The notes: a model not told the origin generated them from the sequence alone. 64,000 nt of DNA from JAXLSZ01 sp046330315 (GCA_046330315.1 JAXLSZ010000004.1:1-64000); one strand, 5' to 3'. Counted from the stretch's first letter, positions 24,214 to 33,112 are shown. Numbers and translations: made by a program.

Positions 24214-25191
24214 GTGTCCGCCGACGGCGCAACCAGCGGCCCCGGGCCCTCCCGGGTGCTCCTCGCGGCCCCCCGCGGCTACTGCGCGGGGGTGGACCGG
24301 GCCGTGCAGACGGTCGAGCGCGCCCTCGACCTGCACGGGGCGCCGATCTACGTCCGCAAGGAGATCGTCCACAACAAGCACGTGGTCGAGGAGCTGAGCA
24401 AGCGTGGCGCGATCTTCGTCGAGGAGGAGACCGAGGTCCCCGAGGGCGAGATGGTCGTCTTCTCCGCGCACGGGGTCGCGCCGGCGGTCCACCGCAACGC
24501 GGCGGAGCGCAGCCTGCGGACGATCGACGCCACCTGCCCGCTGGTCACCAAGGTCCACGTCGAGGCACGGCGCTTCGCCGCCGACGGCTACACGATCATC
24601 CTGATCGGCCACGAGGGCCACGAGGAGGTCGAGGGGACGACCGGCGAGGCCCCGGAGAGCATCGTCCTGGTGCAGGCGGCCGACGAGGTGGACGCGATCG
24701 AGGTCTCCGATCCGGAGCGCGTCGCCTTCATCACCCAGACCACCCTCTCGGTGGACGAGACCGCCGAGATCATCGACCGGCTGCGGGCGCGCTTCCCGGC
24801 GATCGTCAGCCCGAAGAGCGACGACATCTGTTACGCGACGACCAACCGGCAGATCGCCGTCAAGCAGCTCGCCAGGGAGTCCGACCTGGTGCTGGTGATC
24901 GGGTCGACCAACTCCTCGAACTCGAACCGCCTGGTCGAGGTGGCGCGCGAGCACGGTGCCGAATCCCACCTGATCGACAACCACACCCAGGTCGACGAGG
25001 CCTGGCTGGAAGGGGTCGAGACCGTCGGGATCACCTCGGGCGCCAGCGCCCCCGAGGAGCTGGTCGAGAGCCTGGTCGCATACTTCCGCGAGCGCGGCGC
25101 GACCGACGTCTCGGAGCTGCGGACCGTCGAGGAGGGTGTGCGCTTCATGCTCCCGAAGGAGATCCGCGCGGAGCTCACCGCCCGCGCCTAG
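24214..25191 (+). CDS. ispH: 4-hydroxy-3-methylbut-2-enyl diphosphate reductase
   Basis: 325 residues starting with GTG. The three cluster cysteines are Cys24 (PRGYCAGVDRAV), Cys108 (DATCPLVTK) and Cys206 (DDICYATTNRQ). HNKHVVEEL, GHEGHEEVEG and TSGASAPEEL are further IspH hallmarks. The enzyme does the last step of the MEP isoprenoid pathway, giving IPP and DMAPP, so this organism probably uses the MEP route. It stands alone, converging with a VOC gene. Confidence 0.96.
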   Translation: MSADGATSGPGPSRVLLAAPRGYCAGVDRAVQTVERALDLHGAPIYVRKEIVHNKHVVEELSKRGAIFVEEETEVPEGEMVVFSAHGVAPAVHRNAAERSLRTIDATCPLVTKVHVEARRFAADGYTIILIGHEGHEEVEGTTGEAPESIVLVQAADEVDAIEVSDPERVAFITQTTLSVDETAEIIDRLRARFPAIVSPKSDDICYATTNRQIAVKQLARESDLVLVIGSTNSSNSNRLVEVAREHGAESHLIDNHTQVDEAWLEGVETVGITSGASAPEELVESLVAYFRERGATDVSELRTVEEGVRFMLPKEIRAELTARA

Positions 25192-25227
25192 CCCACCGGC
25201 GAGGCGTGCCACCGGCCCGCGTCCCGC

Positions 25228-25590
25228 TCACTCGTAGGGCGCGTAGCGGCGGTGGAGCATCAGGTCGTTGCCGTCGGGGTCGGTGAACGGCGCCATCCGG
25301 CAGACGCCGGTGTCGAGCGTCTCCCCGGCGAACTCGACCCCCTTGGCCTCCAGCTCCGCCCGGGCAGCCTCGACGTCGGCGACGTGCAGGGCGGGGTGGG
25401 CGTTCTTCTGGGGCGCGAACTCCATGCCGAAGCTGGCGGGCTCCCAGATCCCGAAGCAGGTGTCGCCGGCCCAGACCTCGAAGCGGGAGTGCCGGTCGGG
25501 CTCGAGGCCCAGCGTCTCCACGTAGAACCTCCGCGAGCGCTCGCTGTCGGTCGAGGGGATCCCGATGAAGTCGACCTTCTCGATCACCAT
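25228..25590 (-). CDS. VOC-fold (glyoxalase/bleomycin resistance-like) protein
   Basis: A 120-residue single VOC module with the paired beta-alpha-beta-beta-beta pattern: VIEKVDFIGIPSTDSERSRR at the start and APFTDPDGNDLMLHRRY at the end. ATG at 25590 is chosen because AAGGAGG lies directly upstream; a longer frame to 25623 adds ten residues that are not family-like. Members bind a metal and act as isomerases, dioxygenases or drug-binding proteins. The substrate cannot be inferred. Confidence 0.82.
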   Translation of the reverse strand: MVIEKVDFIGIPSTDSERSRRFYVETLGLEPDRHSRFEVWAGDTCFGIWEPASFGMEFAPQKNAHPALHVADVEAARAELEAKGVEFAGETLDTGVCRMAPFTDPDGNDLMLHRRYAPYE

Positions 25591-25659
25591 GCCTCCTTGG
25601 CGAGAATGCGGTTCGAACACCATAGTGATGATTTCGATCGGTCTCGCCAGGGTGCCCGG

Positions 25660-26484
25660 TCAGCCGTGGTCCGGCGGGGCGAGACCCGGCTCGAAGCCGA
25701 TGGCCCAGACCGCGATCCCGGGGTCGATCTCGATCTCCAGGTGATGGGCTCCGTGGTCGGGGTGGCGGGCCAGCGGGTAGAGTCCGGCGCCCTCGACCGC
25801 GACCTCCCGCGGCGAGCCCCGGTCCAGCCCGACCCTGAGGCCGCCCTGGCCCTCCAGCGTCGCCCAGGCGCCCGCCGCCTCGTAGTTGACCCCGAATCCT
25901 GTCCCGTCCTCGACGGTCCACGGCCGCCCCTCGGCCGGGATCAGCTCCGGCGTCGGCGCGATCACCCGCGCCCCCGGGGCGTCGGTGGGGCGCAGCGGCG
26001 CCATCGGTTCGGGCATCGGCCTCAGCGCGTCCACCGTCAGCAGCTCCTCCTGGATCGCCAGCTCCGTCCCCAGGTAGTCGCCCTCGCCGAACTGGAACCA
26101 GCGGAGCGCCCCGCCCTGCCCCCACAGGAAGAGGCTCGGCCACCCCTCGCACCCGTAGTCGATCCAGAGCGTCCGCCCGGCGTCGATCGCCACCGGGAAC
26201 CCGAGGCCGAGCCGCTTCAGCCCGCCCCGGACGGCTTTCTCCTCGGCGCCGAACGGAAAGCGCGGGGACTGCACCCCGATCACCGCGAGCCCGAGCCCGG
26301 CGTAGCGCGAGTCCCACTCCCGCAGGTAGGGGAGCGTGCGGACGCTGTTGAGCTGGGCGAAGTCGAAGAAATGGACGAGCGCCGGGCCGGCCGCGGTCAG
26401 CTCCGCCATCGAGCCGGGCTCCGCGCCGATCCAGCTCATCGCGGGGAATTCCGGGGCGGCGATGTCCTGGCGTCCTGGTCGCAT
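25660..26484 (-). CDS. Thioredoxin-fold protein lacking active-site cysteines, with C-terminal beta domain
   Basis: 274 residues, no signal peptide. Residues 20-130 look like a TlpA/redoxin fold (PALVHFFDFAQLNSVRTLPYL, GLAVIGVQSPRF, FPVAIDAGRTLWIDYGCEGW). Where redoxins have WCxxC this protein reads DFAQLNSV, with no cysteine. Residues 170-260 resemble the C-terminal carbohydrate-binding-like part of DipZ-type proteins. It is probably a non-redox relative with a structural or binding role. It diverges from the frameshifted cupredoxin-like gene. Confidence 0.6.
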   Translation of the reverse strand: MRPGRQDIAAPEFPAMSWIGAEPGSMAELTAAGPALVHFFDFAQLNSVRTLPYLREWDSRYAGLGLAVIGVQSPRFPFGAEEKAVRGGLKRLGLGFPVAIDAGRTLWIDYGCEGWPSLFLWGQGGALRWFQFGEGDYLGTELAIQEELLTVDALRPMPEPMAPLRPTDAPGARVIAPTPELIPAEGRPWTVEDGTGFGVNYEAAGAWATLEGQGGLRVGLDRGSPREVAVEGAGLYPLARHPDHGAHHLEIEIDPGIAVWAIGFEPGLAPPDHG

Positions 26485-26543
26485 GCCCGGATCGAATCAC
26501 TATTGTGGGAAACGCGTCCGTGGGCCCCGAACAGGAGGAGACG

Positions 26544-27232
26544 TTGAGCGACCGCCCCTGGGAGCAGCTCGAGGAGGCGCGCGACGAGCGCACACAGATC
26601 TCGTCGCGGTCGCCGGGCCCGCGATCGAGGCCAACCGGCGGCCCCTCGGCCGCGTCACCCCTCGCCGGGCCGGGTTGAGAGGCGATCCCGAAGCCGCTCC
26701 CCCGGGGGACGGGCGCGGCGCGCCCCCGGCCCGCTCCCCGAGGCCGGGGAGGCGCCTCGATCTCGTGCTGGGGATCGCCGTCGGGCTGGTCCTCGGGGTG
26801 GGGATCGTCGCCGGCTTCGTCTTCCTCGGCAGCGAGGGGACGATCGATGCCCCTCGGATCGACGTCGGGGGCAAGCCGCAGGGGGCCACCGGCGGCGCGC
26901 CCCCGGTGGCGAGGGGGTCCCGCGGGGGCGGGGCGGGGCGGCAGCGGTCCCGCGGGGGCGGCGCACCCCGGCGGCCCGTGCCGGTGATCCGGGTGATAGG
27001 GGGGGCGCCGCCCGAGTCGGGGCCCGTCAGGCTCGTCTACCGCCGCGGTCAGCGGGTGCGCCTGAAGGTCGTGAGCGACGCGCCGGTCGGGGTCGAGATC
27101 CCCGGGTACGGCGTGGAGCGGACCGTCTCGGAAAAGGCGCTGATCTCCTTCATCGCCTCCAGGGCCGGGCAGTTCCCGGTCGTCGTGGTTCCCTCGATGA
27201 TCGGCATCGCCTCGCTGCGGGTGCGGGATTGA
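26544..27232 (+). pseudogene. Membrane-anchored cupredoxin-like gene with an apparent frameshift
   Basis: A strong ribosome site (AGGAGGAG) precedes TTG at 26544, which opens MSDRPWEQLEEARDERTQ. That frame loses coding character near 26597 and stops at 26676. From about 26598 another frame shows GC-rich third positions and runs to 27232. It encodes a membrane helix (LVLGIAVGLVLGVGIVAGFV), a Gly/Arg-rich linker and a beta-rich domain (VRLVYRRGQRVRLKVVSD ... VPSMIGIASLRVRD). This domain resembles the cupredoxin-like protein encoded at 29965. One base change would join both parts. It may be a true pseudogene, a sequencing error or a programmed shift. Confidence 0.5.
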
Positions 27233-27335
27233 GCCGGCGCCGCCTCGCGGCGGGCGCAGGGCCGAGCCGGCGCCGCCTCGCAGCGGCGCAGCGACGAGAC
27301 GGCCTCCGCCGTCCGCTGAGGTAGGGTCAGGCTCC

Positions 27336-29261
27336 GTGCCCGCCCCGCCCCGCCCACGAGTGCTGACGGCCCGGCGCGTCTCGGCGCCCGGGCTGGCGGC
27401 GATCCTGGCGGCGTTGGCGCTGGCGCTGGCCGGAGGGGCGTCGGGCTCGGTCAGCGGCCGTGTCGGGGTCCCCGGCGCCGTCCCGTCCTGGGCGAGCGGG
27501 GCCCGGCAGGCGGGCAGCCCGGCCGGGCCTCTTGACTTCTCGGTGGTGCTGGGCTGGCGCCACCGGGCGGCCCTGGAGCGCTTCGACCGCGAGGTCTCCG
27601 ACCCTGCGAGCCCGCGCCTCGGCCGCTTCCTCTCGCCCGCCCGGTTCCGGGCGCGGTTCGCGCCGACCCCGGCCCGGGTCTCGGCGGTGCGGCGCTGGCT
27701 TCGCCGCAGCGGCCTGGCGGTCACCGGCGTCTCGCGCTCCCGCATGCTGGTCGACGCCTCGGGCCCGGTGCAGAGCGTCGAGCGTGCGCTGGGGACCAGG
27801 CTCGCTCTCTTCCGTCACGGCGGGCGCCGTGTCGTCGCCCCCTCCCGGGGAGTAAGCGTCCCGGCCGGGCTCGGGATCGCCGGCGTGGTCGGCCTCGACG
27901 GCAGCCAGGCGCGGCCCCTGCGCGTCCCGCCCCCACCGGTCTTCCGCAACATCGTCCGGCCCTGCTCCAACTTCTGGGGGCGGGACTTCCCGAAGAAGAA
28001 GGCCGCCCCGTTCGCGTTCGGCCAGAAGCAGCCGTGGGCCCCGTGCGGGTATGCGCCCAAGCAGGTGCAGGGCGCCTACGGGGTCGGCGGCGCGATCCGC
28101 CACGGCAACGACGGGCGCGGGCAGACGGTGGCGATAATCGACGCCTTCGCCTCGCCGACGATCCGCCGCGACATCGGCATCTACAGCCGCCGGCACGGCC
28201 TGCCCAGGGCACGGATGCGCCAGGTGATCCTCCAGGGCAACTGCAAGAGCGGCTGCCCGGCGGACCTGCGCCAGGGATGGTGGGGGGAGGAGACGCTCGA
28301 CTTCGACGCGGTGCACTCGATCGCCCCGGGGGCGAGGATCCTCTACGTCGGGGCTCCGAACCCCGGCCCCGGGCTGCTCAGGGCCGAGGCCTGGGTCGTG
28401 GATCGCCGCGCCGCCCGGATCGTCACCAACTCCTGGGGGAGCCTCGGGGAGTTCGGGGTGGGCGTCCAGGCCTACGAGCAGGTCTTCGCCGAGGCGATCG
28501 CCGAGGGGATCGGGATCTACTTCTCCTCGGGCGACAGCGGCGACGAGCGCGACACGATCGGCCGGGTCTCCTCGGACTATCCGGCCTCCAGCCCCCGGGT
28601 GACCTCGGTCGGAGGCACGACCCTCGCGGTCGGCCCGCTCGACAACTTCCGCTTCGAGCTGGGCTGGGGCACCTACCTGGCGACCAAGAGCGGCAAGAGG
28701 TGGGACCCCAGGCCGCCTGGCGACTTCCTCTACGGCGCCGGCGGCGGCACCAGCCGCTTCTTCGCCGAGCCGCGCTACCAGCGCGGCGTGGTCCCGCACG
28801 GGATCGCGGCGCGCTACGGGGGGGCGGGCAGGGTCTCGCCGGACATCTCCATGGACGCCGATCCGACCACGGGCCTGCTGGTCGGGGAGACCCAGACGCT
28901 GCCCAGCGGCCGGGCCGCCTACGACGAGGCCCGCTACGGCGGCACCAGCCTCTCCTCGCCCCTGATGGCCGGCTACATGGCCCTGGCCGACCAGAGGGCG
29001 GGACGTCCCCACGGCTTCGTCAACCCGGCGCTCTACGCGCTTTACGGGACCGCGGCGATCCGCGACGTGAGGCCCCCGCGGGTGAGGATCGCGATGGTCA
29101 GAAGGGGCTACGCAAACGGGGTCAACAAGGGCGGCGGGATCGTCACCTCGTTGCGGACCGTCGGCCCGGCCGGCGTGCTGAGGGCCAGACGGGGCTATGA
29201 CCCGCTGACCGGTCTGGGCAGCCCGCGCGGGCGAAGGCTCCTGCGCGCCCTCGGCGACTAG
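27336..29261 (+). CDS. S53 family (sedolisin/kumamolisin) serine-carboxyl peptidase
   Basis: 641 residues: signal peptide (about 1-40), a propeptide of about 170 residues (SVVLGWRHRAALERF, FLSPARFRARFAPTPARV), and the S53 catalytic domain. The catalytic Glu and Asp are in EETLDFD (Glu318, Asp322), the oxyanion Asp is in FSSGDSGDE, and Ser538 is in GGTSLSSPLMAG. Such enzymes are secreted, activated by propeptide removal and usually work at low pH. Two Cys pairs in the mature part may form disulfides. GTG at 27336 is the start. The following membrane protein gene begins 10 bp later, so cotranscription is likely. Confidence 0.92.
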   Translation: MPAPPRPRVLTARRVSAPGLAAILAALALALAGGASGSVSGRVGVPGAVPSWASGARQAGSPAGPLDFSVVLGWRHRAALERFDREVSDPASPRLGRFLSPARFRARFAPTPARVSAVRRWLRRSGLAVTGVSRSRMLVDASGPVQSVERALGTRLALFRHGGRRVVAPSRGVSVPAGLGIAGVVGLDGSQARPLRVPPPPVFRNIVRPCSNFWGRDFPKKKAAPFAFGQKQPWAPCGYAPKQVQGAYGVGGAIRHGNDGRGQTVAIIDAFASPTIRRDIGIYSRRHGLPRARMRQVILQGNCKSGCPADLRQGWWGEETLDFDAVHSIAPGARILYVGAPNPGPGLLRAEAWVVDRRAARIVTNSWGSLGEFGVGVQAYEQVFAEAIAEGIGIYFSSGDSGDERDTIGRVSSDYPASSPRVTSVGGTTLAVGPLDNFRFELGWGTYLATKSGKRWDPRPPGDFLYGAGGGTSRFFAEPRYQRGVVPHGIAARYGGAGRVSPDISMDADPTTGLLVGETQTLPSGRAAYDEARYGGTSLSSPLMAGYMALADQRAGRPHGFVNPALYALYGTAAIRDVRPPRVRIAMVRRGYANGVNKGGGIVTSLRTVGPAGVLRARRGYDPLTGLGSPRGRRLLRALGD

Positions 29262-29271
29262 AATCGCCGTC

Positions 29272-29883
29272 ATGCCGCGTGGCAGAGCGGAATCGCTGGC
29301 CCGCACCGGGGCGCTGGTCGCGCTCGGCGCCTTCGCGCTGCACCAGCTCCGCTACCTGGCCGGCTACGGGTCCGCGGCCGGCGCCGAGCTGGCTCACCAG
29401 GGACACGGCTACCTCGCGGGGGCGACCCCGGTCCTCGCAGCGCTGGCGCTCTCCGGGCTCCTCGCAGGCCCCCTGCGCGCGGCGCTGCGCAGGGCAGGGC
29501 CCGCGCCGCGGGGAGCGGGACCGCTCGCCCTGCGGCGCAGGGCGCTGCTCTTCGGGCTGGCCATGCTCGCCGTCCTCTGCTTCCAGGAGTCGCTGGAGGG
29601 CGCGCTCTCCGCGGGGCATCCCGCGGGCGCCGCCGCGCTCCTGGCCGGGAGCGGGTGGACGGCGCTTCCGATCGCCGTGGCGCTGGGGGCGGCCTGCGCG
29701 CTGCTGGACCGCGGCCTGGAGGCGATCGAGACCGCGGTGGCGCGCCGGGCACGCCCGTCCGGCGCCGCGGGCCCGGGCCGGCCCGGGCCGGCCCGACCGC
29801 TCCGCGACCCGCTGGTCGCACCGCTTGCCTCCGACCCCCTCGCCTTCGGCCTCTCGCGCCGGCCTCCGCCCCGGTTCGCCTAG
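29272..29883 (+). CDS. Polytopic membrane protein, 203 residues
   Basis: Four to five hydrophobic segments are visible (TGALVALGAFALHQL; HGYLAGATPVLAALALSGLLA; ALLFGLAMLAVLCFQESLEG; ALPIAVALGAACALLDRG). An Arg/Pro-rich cytoplasmic tail with GPGRPGPARP repeats follows. Conserved-looking polar residues within helices are His24, Gln25, Arg27 and the FQESLEG element. No family recognised. It lies between the S53 peptidase and the cupredoxin-like gene and probably belongs to the same transcript. Confidence 0.7.
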   Translation: MPRGRAESLARTGALVALGAFALHQLRYLAGYGSAAGAELAHQGHGYLAGATPVLAALALSGLLAGPLRAALRRAGPAPRGAGPLALRRRALLFGLAMLAVLCFQESLEGALSAGHPAGAAALLAGSGWTALPIAVALGAACALLDRGLEAIETAVARRARPSGAAGPGRPGPARPLRDPLVAPLASDPLAFGLSRRPPPRFA

Positions 29884-29964
29884 CGATGTGACGGCTGCGG
29901 CGACCGCCGTGGCCGCTGACCCGAGGGCGGCGCCGGACGGCGCGTCCAAGACCAAGGAGGCAAG

Positions 29965-30390
29965 ATGCAATCCAACGCCGTAAAGGCGGGGGTCGGTCTG
30001 CTTCTCGTCGCTGTGGCGGTGGTTCTCTTCATCGTCCTGCAGGGCGGGGGCGGGGGCGGCTCCGAGACCACGAGCACCCGGGCGGCCGCGGGCACCGGCA
30101 CCGGCGGGGGCGCCGGGGGCGACGAGGAGGCCGTCCCGACGATCGTCGTCAAGAACGGAAAGCCCGTGGGCGGGATCGCCGATCTCGACTACACGAGCGG
30201 CGACACCGTCCGCTTCCGGGTGCGCTCGGACGTCAGCGACGAGGTCCACGTCCACGGCTACGACAGGATGAAGGACGTCGAGGCCGGCGGGACGATCGGC
30301 TTCGACTTCACGGCGAACATCGAGGGGATCTTCGAGGTGGAGCTCGAGGGCCGCAAGGAGCAGATCGCCGAGCTCAGGGTCAATCCGTGA
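29965..30390 (+). CDS. Membrane-anchored cupredoxin-like protein
   Basis: 141 residues: an N-terminal helix (VGLLLVAVAVVLFIVLQ), a Gly/Thr-rich linker, then a beta-sandwich (TIVVKNGKPVGGIADLDYTS, DTVRFRVRSDVSDEVHVHGY, GTIGFDFTANIEGIFEVEL). The HVHGYD element carries two His. A cupredoxin copper site would also need a Cys and Met, which are absent, so copper binding is doubtful. The ribosome site AAGGAGGC is strong. The stop overlaps the GTG of the polytopic membrane protein gene. A paralogue, broken by a frameshift, lies 3 kb upstream. Confidence 0.75.
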   Translation: MQSNAVKAGVGLLLVAVAVVLFIVLQGGGGGGSETTSTRAAAGTGTGGGAGGDEEAVPTIVVKNGKPVGGIADLDYTSGDTVRFRVRSDVSDEVHVHGYDRMKDVEAGGTIGFDFTANIEGIFEVELEGRKEQIAELRVNP

Positions 30391-31760
30391 CCGCGCTGCC
30401 GCTGGCCCACGCGCTGGTCGCGAAGCAGGACCTCCCGGTCCCCGCCTGGCTGTTCGCCTGGGGGGCCTCGATCGTGCTGATCGCGTCCTTCTTCGCGCTT
30501 TCGGTGGGCTGGCGGCAGCCACGCTTCGAGGGCGACACCTGGCGGCCCCTCGGATCGGTCCGGCTCTCCCGGGCGATCGCCGGCCTGCTCGGGGTCTTCC
30601 TGCTCGGGGTCGCCGTCTATTCGGCACTGCGGGGAACCGAGGCGCCCGACCGCAACTTCTCGCTGACCTTCGTCTACGTCACTGTCTGGCTCGGCATTCC
30701 GCTGCTCAGCGTCTTCCTCGGCGACGTCTTCCGGCCCTTCAATCCCTGGCGGGCCCTGGGCCGGGCCTCGGGTGCTGCCTTCCGCGGTGTGGCCGGCGCC
30801 CGCGCCGCCCACCTCCCATACCCCCGCCGGCTGGGGCGGTGGCCCGCGGCGGTCGGCCTCGTCGCCGTGGTCTGGCTGGAGATCGTCTACGGGACGAGCG
30901 GCGGGGTGGCGGTGGGCCTCGAGCCCCATGCCCTCGGGGTGGCGATCCTCGTCTACACCGCCTACACGCTGGCGATGATGTGCCTGTTCGGGGCCGAGGA
31001 GTGGTGCTCGAACGGGGAGATCTTCTCGGTCTACTTCGGGATGTTCAGCCAGCTCGGGGTCTTCGAGGCCCGCGAGGGCCGAATCGGCCGGCGCAGGCCG
31101 CTGACCGCGGCGACGCGCTGGGCGACGGTCCCGGGCTCGGTGGCGATGGTGGCTGCCTCGATCGGGACGACCAGTTTCGACGGGGCCCAGGAGGGCGCGC
31201 TGAAGGACGCGATCGCCTCGACCTTCGACACCGTCTCGGGCTGGGGAGTGGACCTGACCACCTCGCTGCGGCTCACCGACACCCTGTTCATGGTCGTCTG
31301 CGTGCTCGGCGTCGCGGCCATCTACCTGGTCGCCGTGTGGGGGATGAGGACGGTCCGCGGGGCGCCTGCCTTCGCCGTGCTCCGCGACGGATTCGCCCAC
31401 ACCCTGATCCCGATCGCCTTCGCCTACCTGGTCGCCCACTACTTCAGCCTCTTCGTCTACCAGGAGCAGGCCCAGTTCACCTACCTGCTCTCCGACCCGC
31501 TCGGCACCACCACCACCGACCTCTTCGGAACCGCCTCCAGCGGGGTGGACTACACGGTCCTCAGCGCCAACGCGATCTGGTACGTGCAGGTGGGCGCCCT
31601 GGTCGTCGGCCACGTGGTCGGGCTCACCCTCGCCCACGACAGGGCGGTGGCCTACTGGCCCGACTACAGGGCCGCCGCGCGATCCCAGTACTGGATGCTG
31701 GCGGCCATGGTCGCCTTCACGAGCTTCGGCCTCTACCTGCTCTCGGTGGCAAACGCATGA
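30387..31760 (+). CDS. Large polytopic membrane protein of unknown function
   Basis: 457 residues with nine to ten helices. The N-terminus reads HALVAKQDLPVPAWLFAWG. Conserved-looking motifs are FLGDVFRPFNPWRALGR, FGAEEWCSNGEIFSVYFGMF, and HTLIPIAFAYLVAHYFSLF followed by YQEQAQFTYLLSDPLG. As far as I recall, similar actinobacterial sequences are often labelled fenitrothion hydrolase, but nothing here supports a hydrolase. Coupling to the cupredoxin-like gene (GTGA overlap) and to a 59-residue membrane protein (ATGA overlap) suggests one membrane complex. Several His and Trp within helices could bind a metal or heme. Confidence 0.7.
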   Translation: MTALPLAHALVAKQDLPVPAWLFAWGASIVLIASFFALSVGWRQPRFEGDTWRPLGSVRLSRAIAGLLGVFLLGVAVYSALRGTEAPDRNFSLTFVYVTVWLGIPLLSVFLGDVFRPFNPWRALGRASGAAFRGVAGARAAHLPYPRRLGRWPAAVGLVAVVWLEIVYGTSGGVAVGLEPHALGVAILVYTAYTLAMMCLFGAEEWCSNGEIFSVYFGMFSQLGVFEAREGRIGRRRPLTAATRWATVPGSVAMVAASIGTTSFDGAQEGALKDAIASTFDTVSGWGVDLTTSLRLTDTLFMVVCVLGVAAIYLVAVWGMRTVRGAPAFAVLRDGFAHTLIPIAFAYLVAHYFSLFVYQEQAQFTYLLSDPLGTTTTDLFGTASSGVDYTVLSANAIWYVQVGALVVGHVVGLTLAHDRAVAYWPDYRAAARSQYWMLAAMVAFTSFGLYLLSVANA

Positions 31761-31936
31761 GCGCCCTGGTGCTCCCCCTGGCGCACACCGGGCACTGGCT
31801 GTGGCTCCTCTACGTCCCGCCCGTGGCGATCGTCGTCTTCGCGATCGCGCGGACGACGCTCAAGGAACGGCGCGAAGCGCGACGCGAGAGCGAGGAGAAG
31901 GGAGCGGGAAAGGGGAGCGGTCAGGGGGGTCCCTGA
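31757..31936 (+). CDS. Small single-pass membrane protein, 59 residues
   Basis: ATG at 31757 overlaps the stop of the polytopic protein gene (ATGA). The product begins MSALVLPLAHTGHWLWLLYV and has one helix (WLLYVPPVAIVVFAIART). A highly charged tail of Lys, Arg and Glu then ends in Gly/Ser. The charge pattern puts the tail in the cytoplasm. It is probably an accessory subunit of the preceding membrane protein. No family recognised. Confidence 0.75.
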   Translation: MSALVLPLAHTGHWLWLLYVPPVAIVVFAIARTTLKERREARRESEEKGAGKGSGQGGP

Positions 31937-31942
31937 GCGCGC

Positions 31943-33112
31943 TCAGGGGACGATCTCTCCGAGGCGGCCGGCAAGCGCCTCGGAGAGCTCCTCGCGGAGC
32001 TCCCCCTCTCCCACCCGCTCGACCAGGGACTCCAGGAAGCCCTCGATGATCAGCATCCTCGCCTGGCCCTCGCTGAGCCCGCGCGAGGTCAGGTAGAAGA
32101 GCTGGTCGCGGTCGACCTGCGCGACCGCCGCCGCGTGGGTGCAGCGGACGTCGTTGGCGAGGATCTCCAGCCCCGGGATGGCGTCCGCGTGCGCCTCCGC
32201 GGAGAGCAGCAGGTTCCGGCTCTCCTGGAAGGCGTCGGTCTGCTGGGCCTCGGGGTCGACCTTGATCATTCCCCGCCAGACCGCGGTGGCGCGGTCGGCG
32301 AGCACCCCCCTGAAGGCCAGGTCGGAGGTGGTGTTGGGGGCGGCGTGCTCCTGGGTCGTGTCGTAGTCGAGGTGCTGCCGGGAGCCTCCCGCGTAGCCGC
32401 CGGTGACCTTCGCCTCGGCCCCCTCGCCGGCCAGCAGGGTCTCCATGCGGACCTTGCCGCGGCCCGAGCCCAGCCCCAGGGCGATCCACTCCAGCCTGCC
32501 GTCGCGCTCGACGCGGGCGCGCTCGGAGGCGAAGACCCAGGAGGACTCCGAGACGTCCTGGGTGCTGGTGAAGCGCAGGCGGGCCCCCTCGCCGACCGAG
32601 ATCTCGACCACCGAGTTCAGCAGCGCGTCCACCGAGTCGTCAGGCGAGCTGTAGCGGACCCGCACCTCGGCCTCGGCGCCCTCCTCGAGCACGACCAGCG
32701 CCCGCCAGTTGACGGCTTCGCCCGAGCCCTCCAGGGGGACCTCGACCTCGATCGGGTCGAGCCCGGTCGTCCCGGCCGGCACGCGCACCAGCACGCCGTC
32801 CGCCCAGCGGGCGTCGTTGCGGGCCACGAAGGGGTCCTCGATCGCGACCAGGGAGCCGAGCCGCTCGGCCAGCAGGTCGCCCTCGGGTCCCAGCGCCTCC
32901 GCCAGCGGGCGGACGACCACGCCGTCGCCGGGGCCCGAGACCCGGGTGTCCCCGGCGGCGGCCTCGTAGGAGTCGAGGTCGAGGCCGCTGAGGTCGGTGA
33001 ACTCCCAGCCCTTCGACCTGGAGTCGGGGAGGGGCAGCTCCTCCGCCAGAGAGGCGCCCTGCCGGCGCCTCTCCGTGAGCCAGACCGGTTCGGCCGCGGC
33101 GAGGCTAGCCAA
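31943..33112 (-). CDS. sufD: Fe-S cluster assembly protein SufD
   Basis: 389 residues of the SufB/SufD beta-helix family. The C-terminal half carries the typical THAAAVAQVDRDQLFYLTSRGL and ARMLIIEGFLESLVERV, and the N-terminal part has RSKGWEFTDLSGLDLDSYE. SufD joins SufB and the ATPase SufC in the SufBC2D scaffold. The TTG start at 33112 has GGAGGG six bases upstream and overlaps the sufB stop by 8 bp. It is the last gene of the Rieske-sufB-sufD block; sufC lies 11 kb away in a second block. Confidence 0.9.
   Translation of the reverse strand: MASLAAAEPVWLTERRRQGASLAEELPLPDSRSKGWEFTDLSGLDLDSYEAAAGDTRVSGPGDGVVVRPLAEALGPEGDLLAERLGSLVAIEDPFVARNDARWADGVLVRVPAGTTGLDPIEVEVPLEGSGEAVNWRALVVLEEGAEAEVRVRYSSPDDSVDALLNSVVEISVGEGARLRFTSTQDVSESSWVFASERARVERDGRLEWIALGLGSGRGKVRMETLLAGEGAEAKVTGGYAGGSRQHLDYDTTQEHAAPNTTSDLAFRGVLADRATAVWRGMIKVDPEAQQTDAFQESRNLLLSAEAHADAIPGLEILANDVRCTHAAAVAQVDRDQLFYLTSRGLSEGQARMLIIEGFLESLVERVGEGELREELSEALAGRLGEIVP

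Noticed and set aside
25606..25622. GGTTCGAAC, resembling a tRNA T-loop
   Set aside because: No acceptor stem, anticodon arm or D-arm can be formed around it; it lies just upstream of the VOC gene start.
30387..31760. Naming the polytopic protein fenitrothion hydrolase
   Set aside because: The label is often transferred automatically to this kind of sequence, but no hydrolase motif is visible and the context points to a membrane complex.
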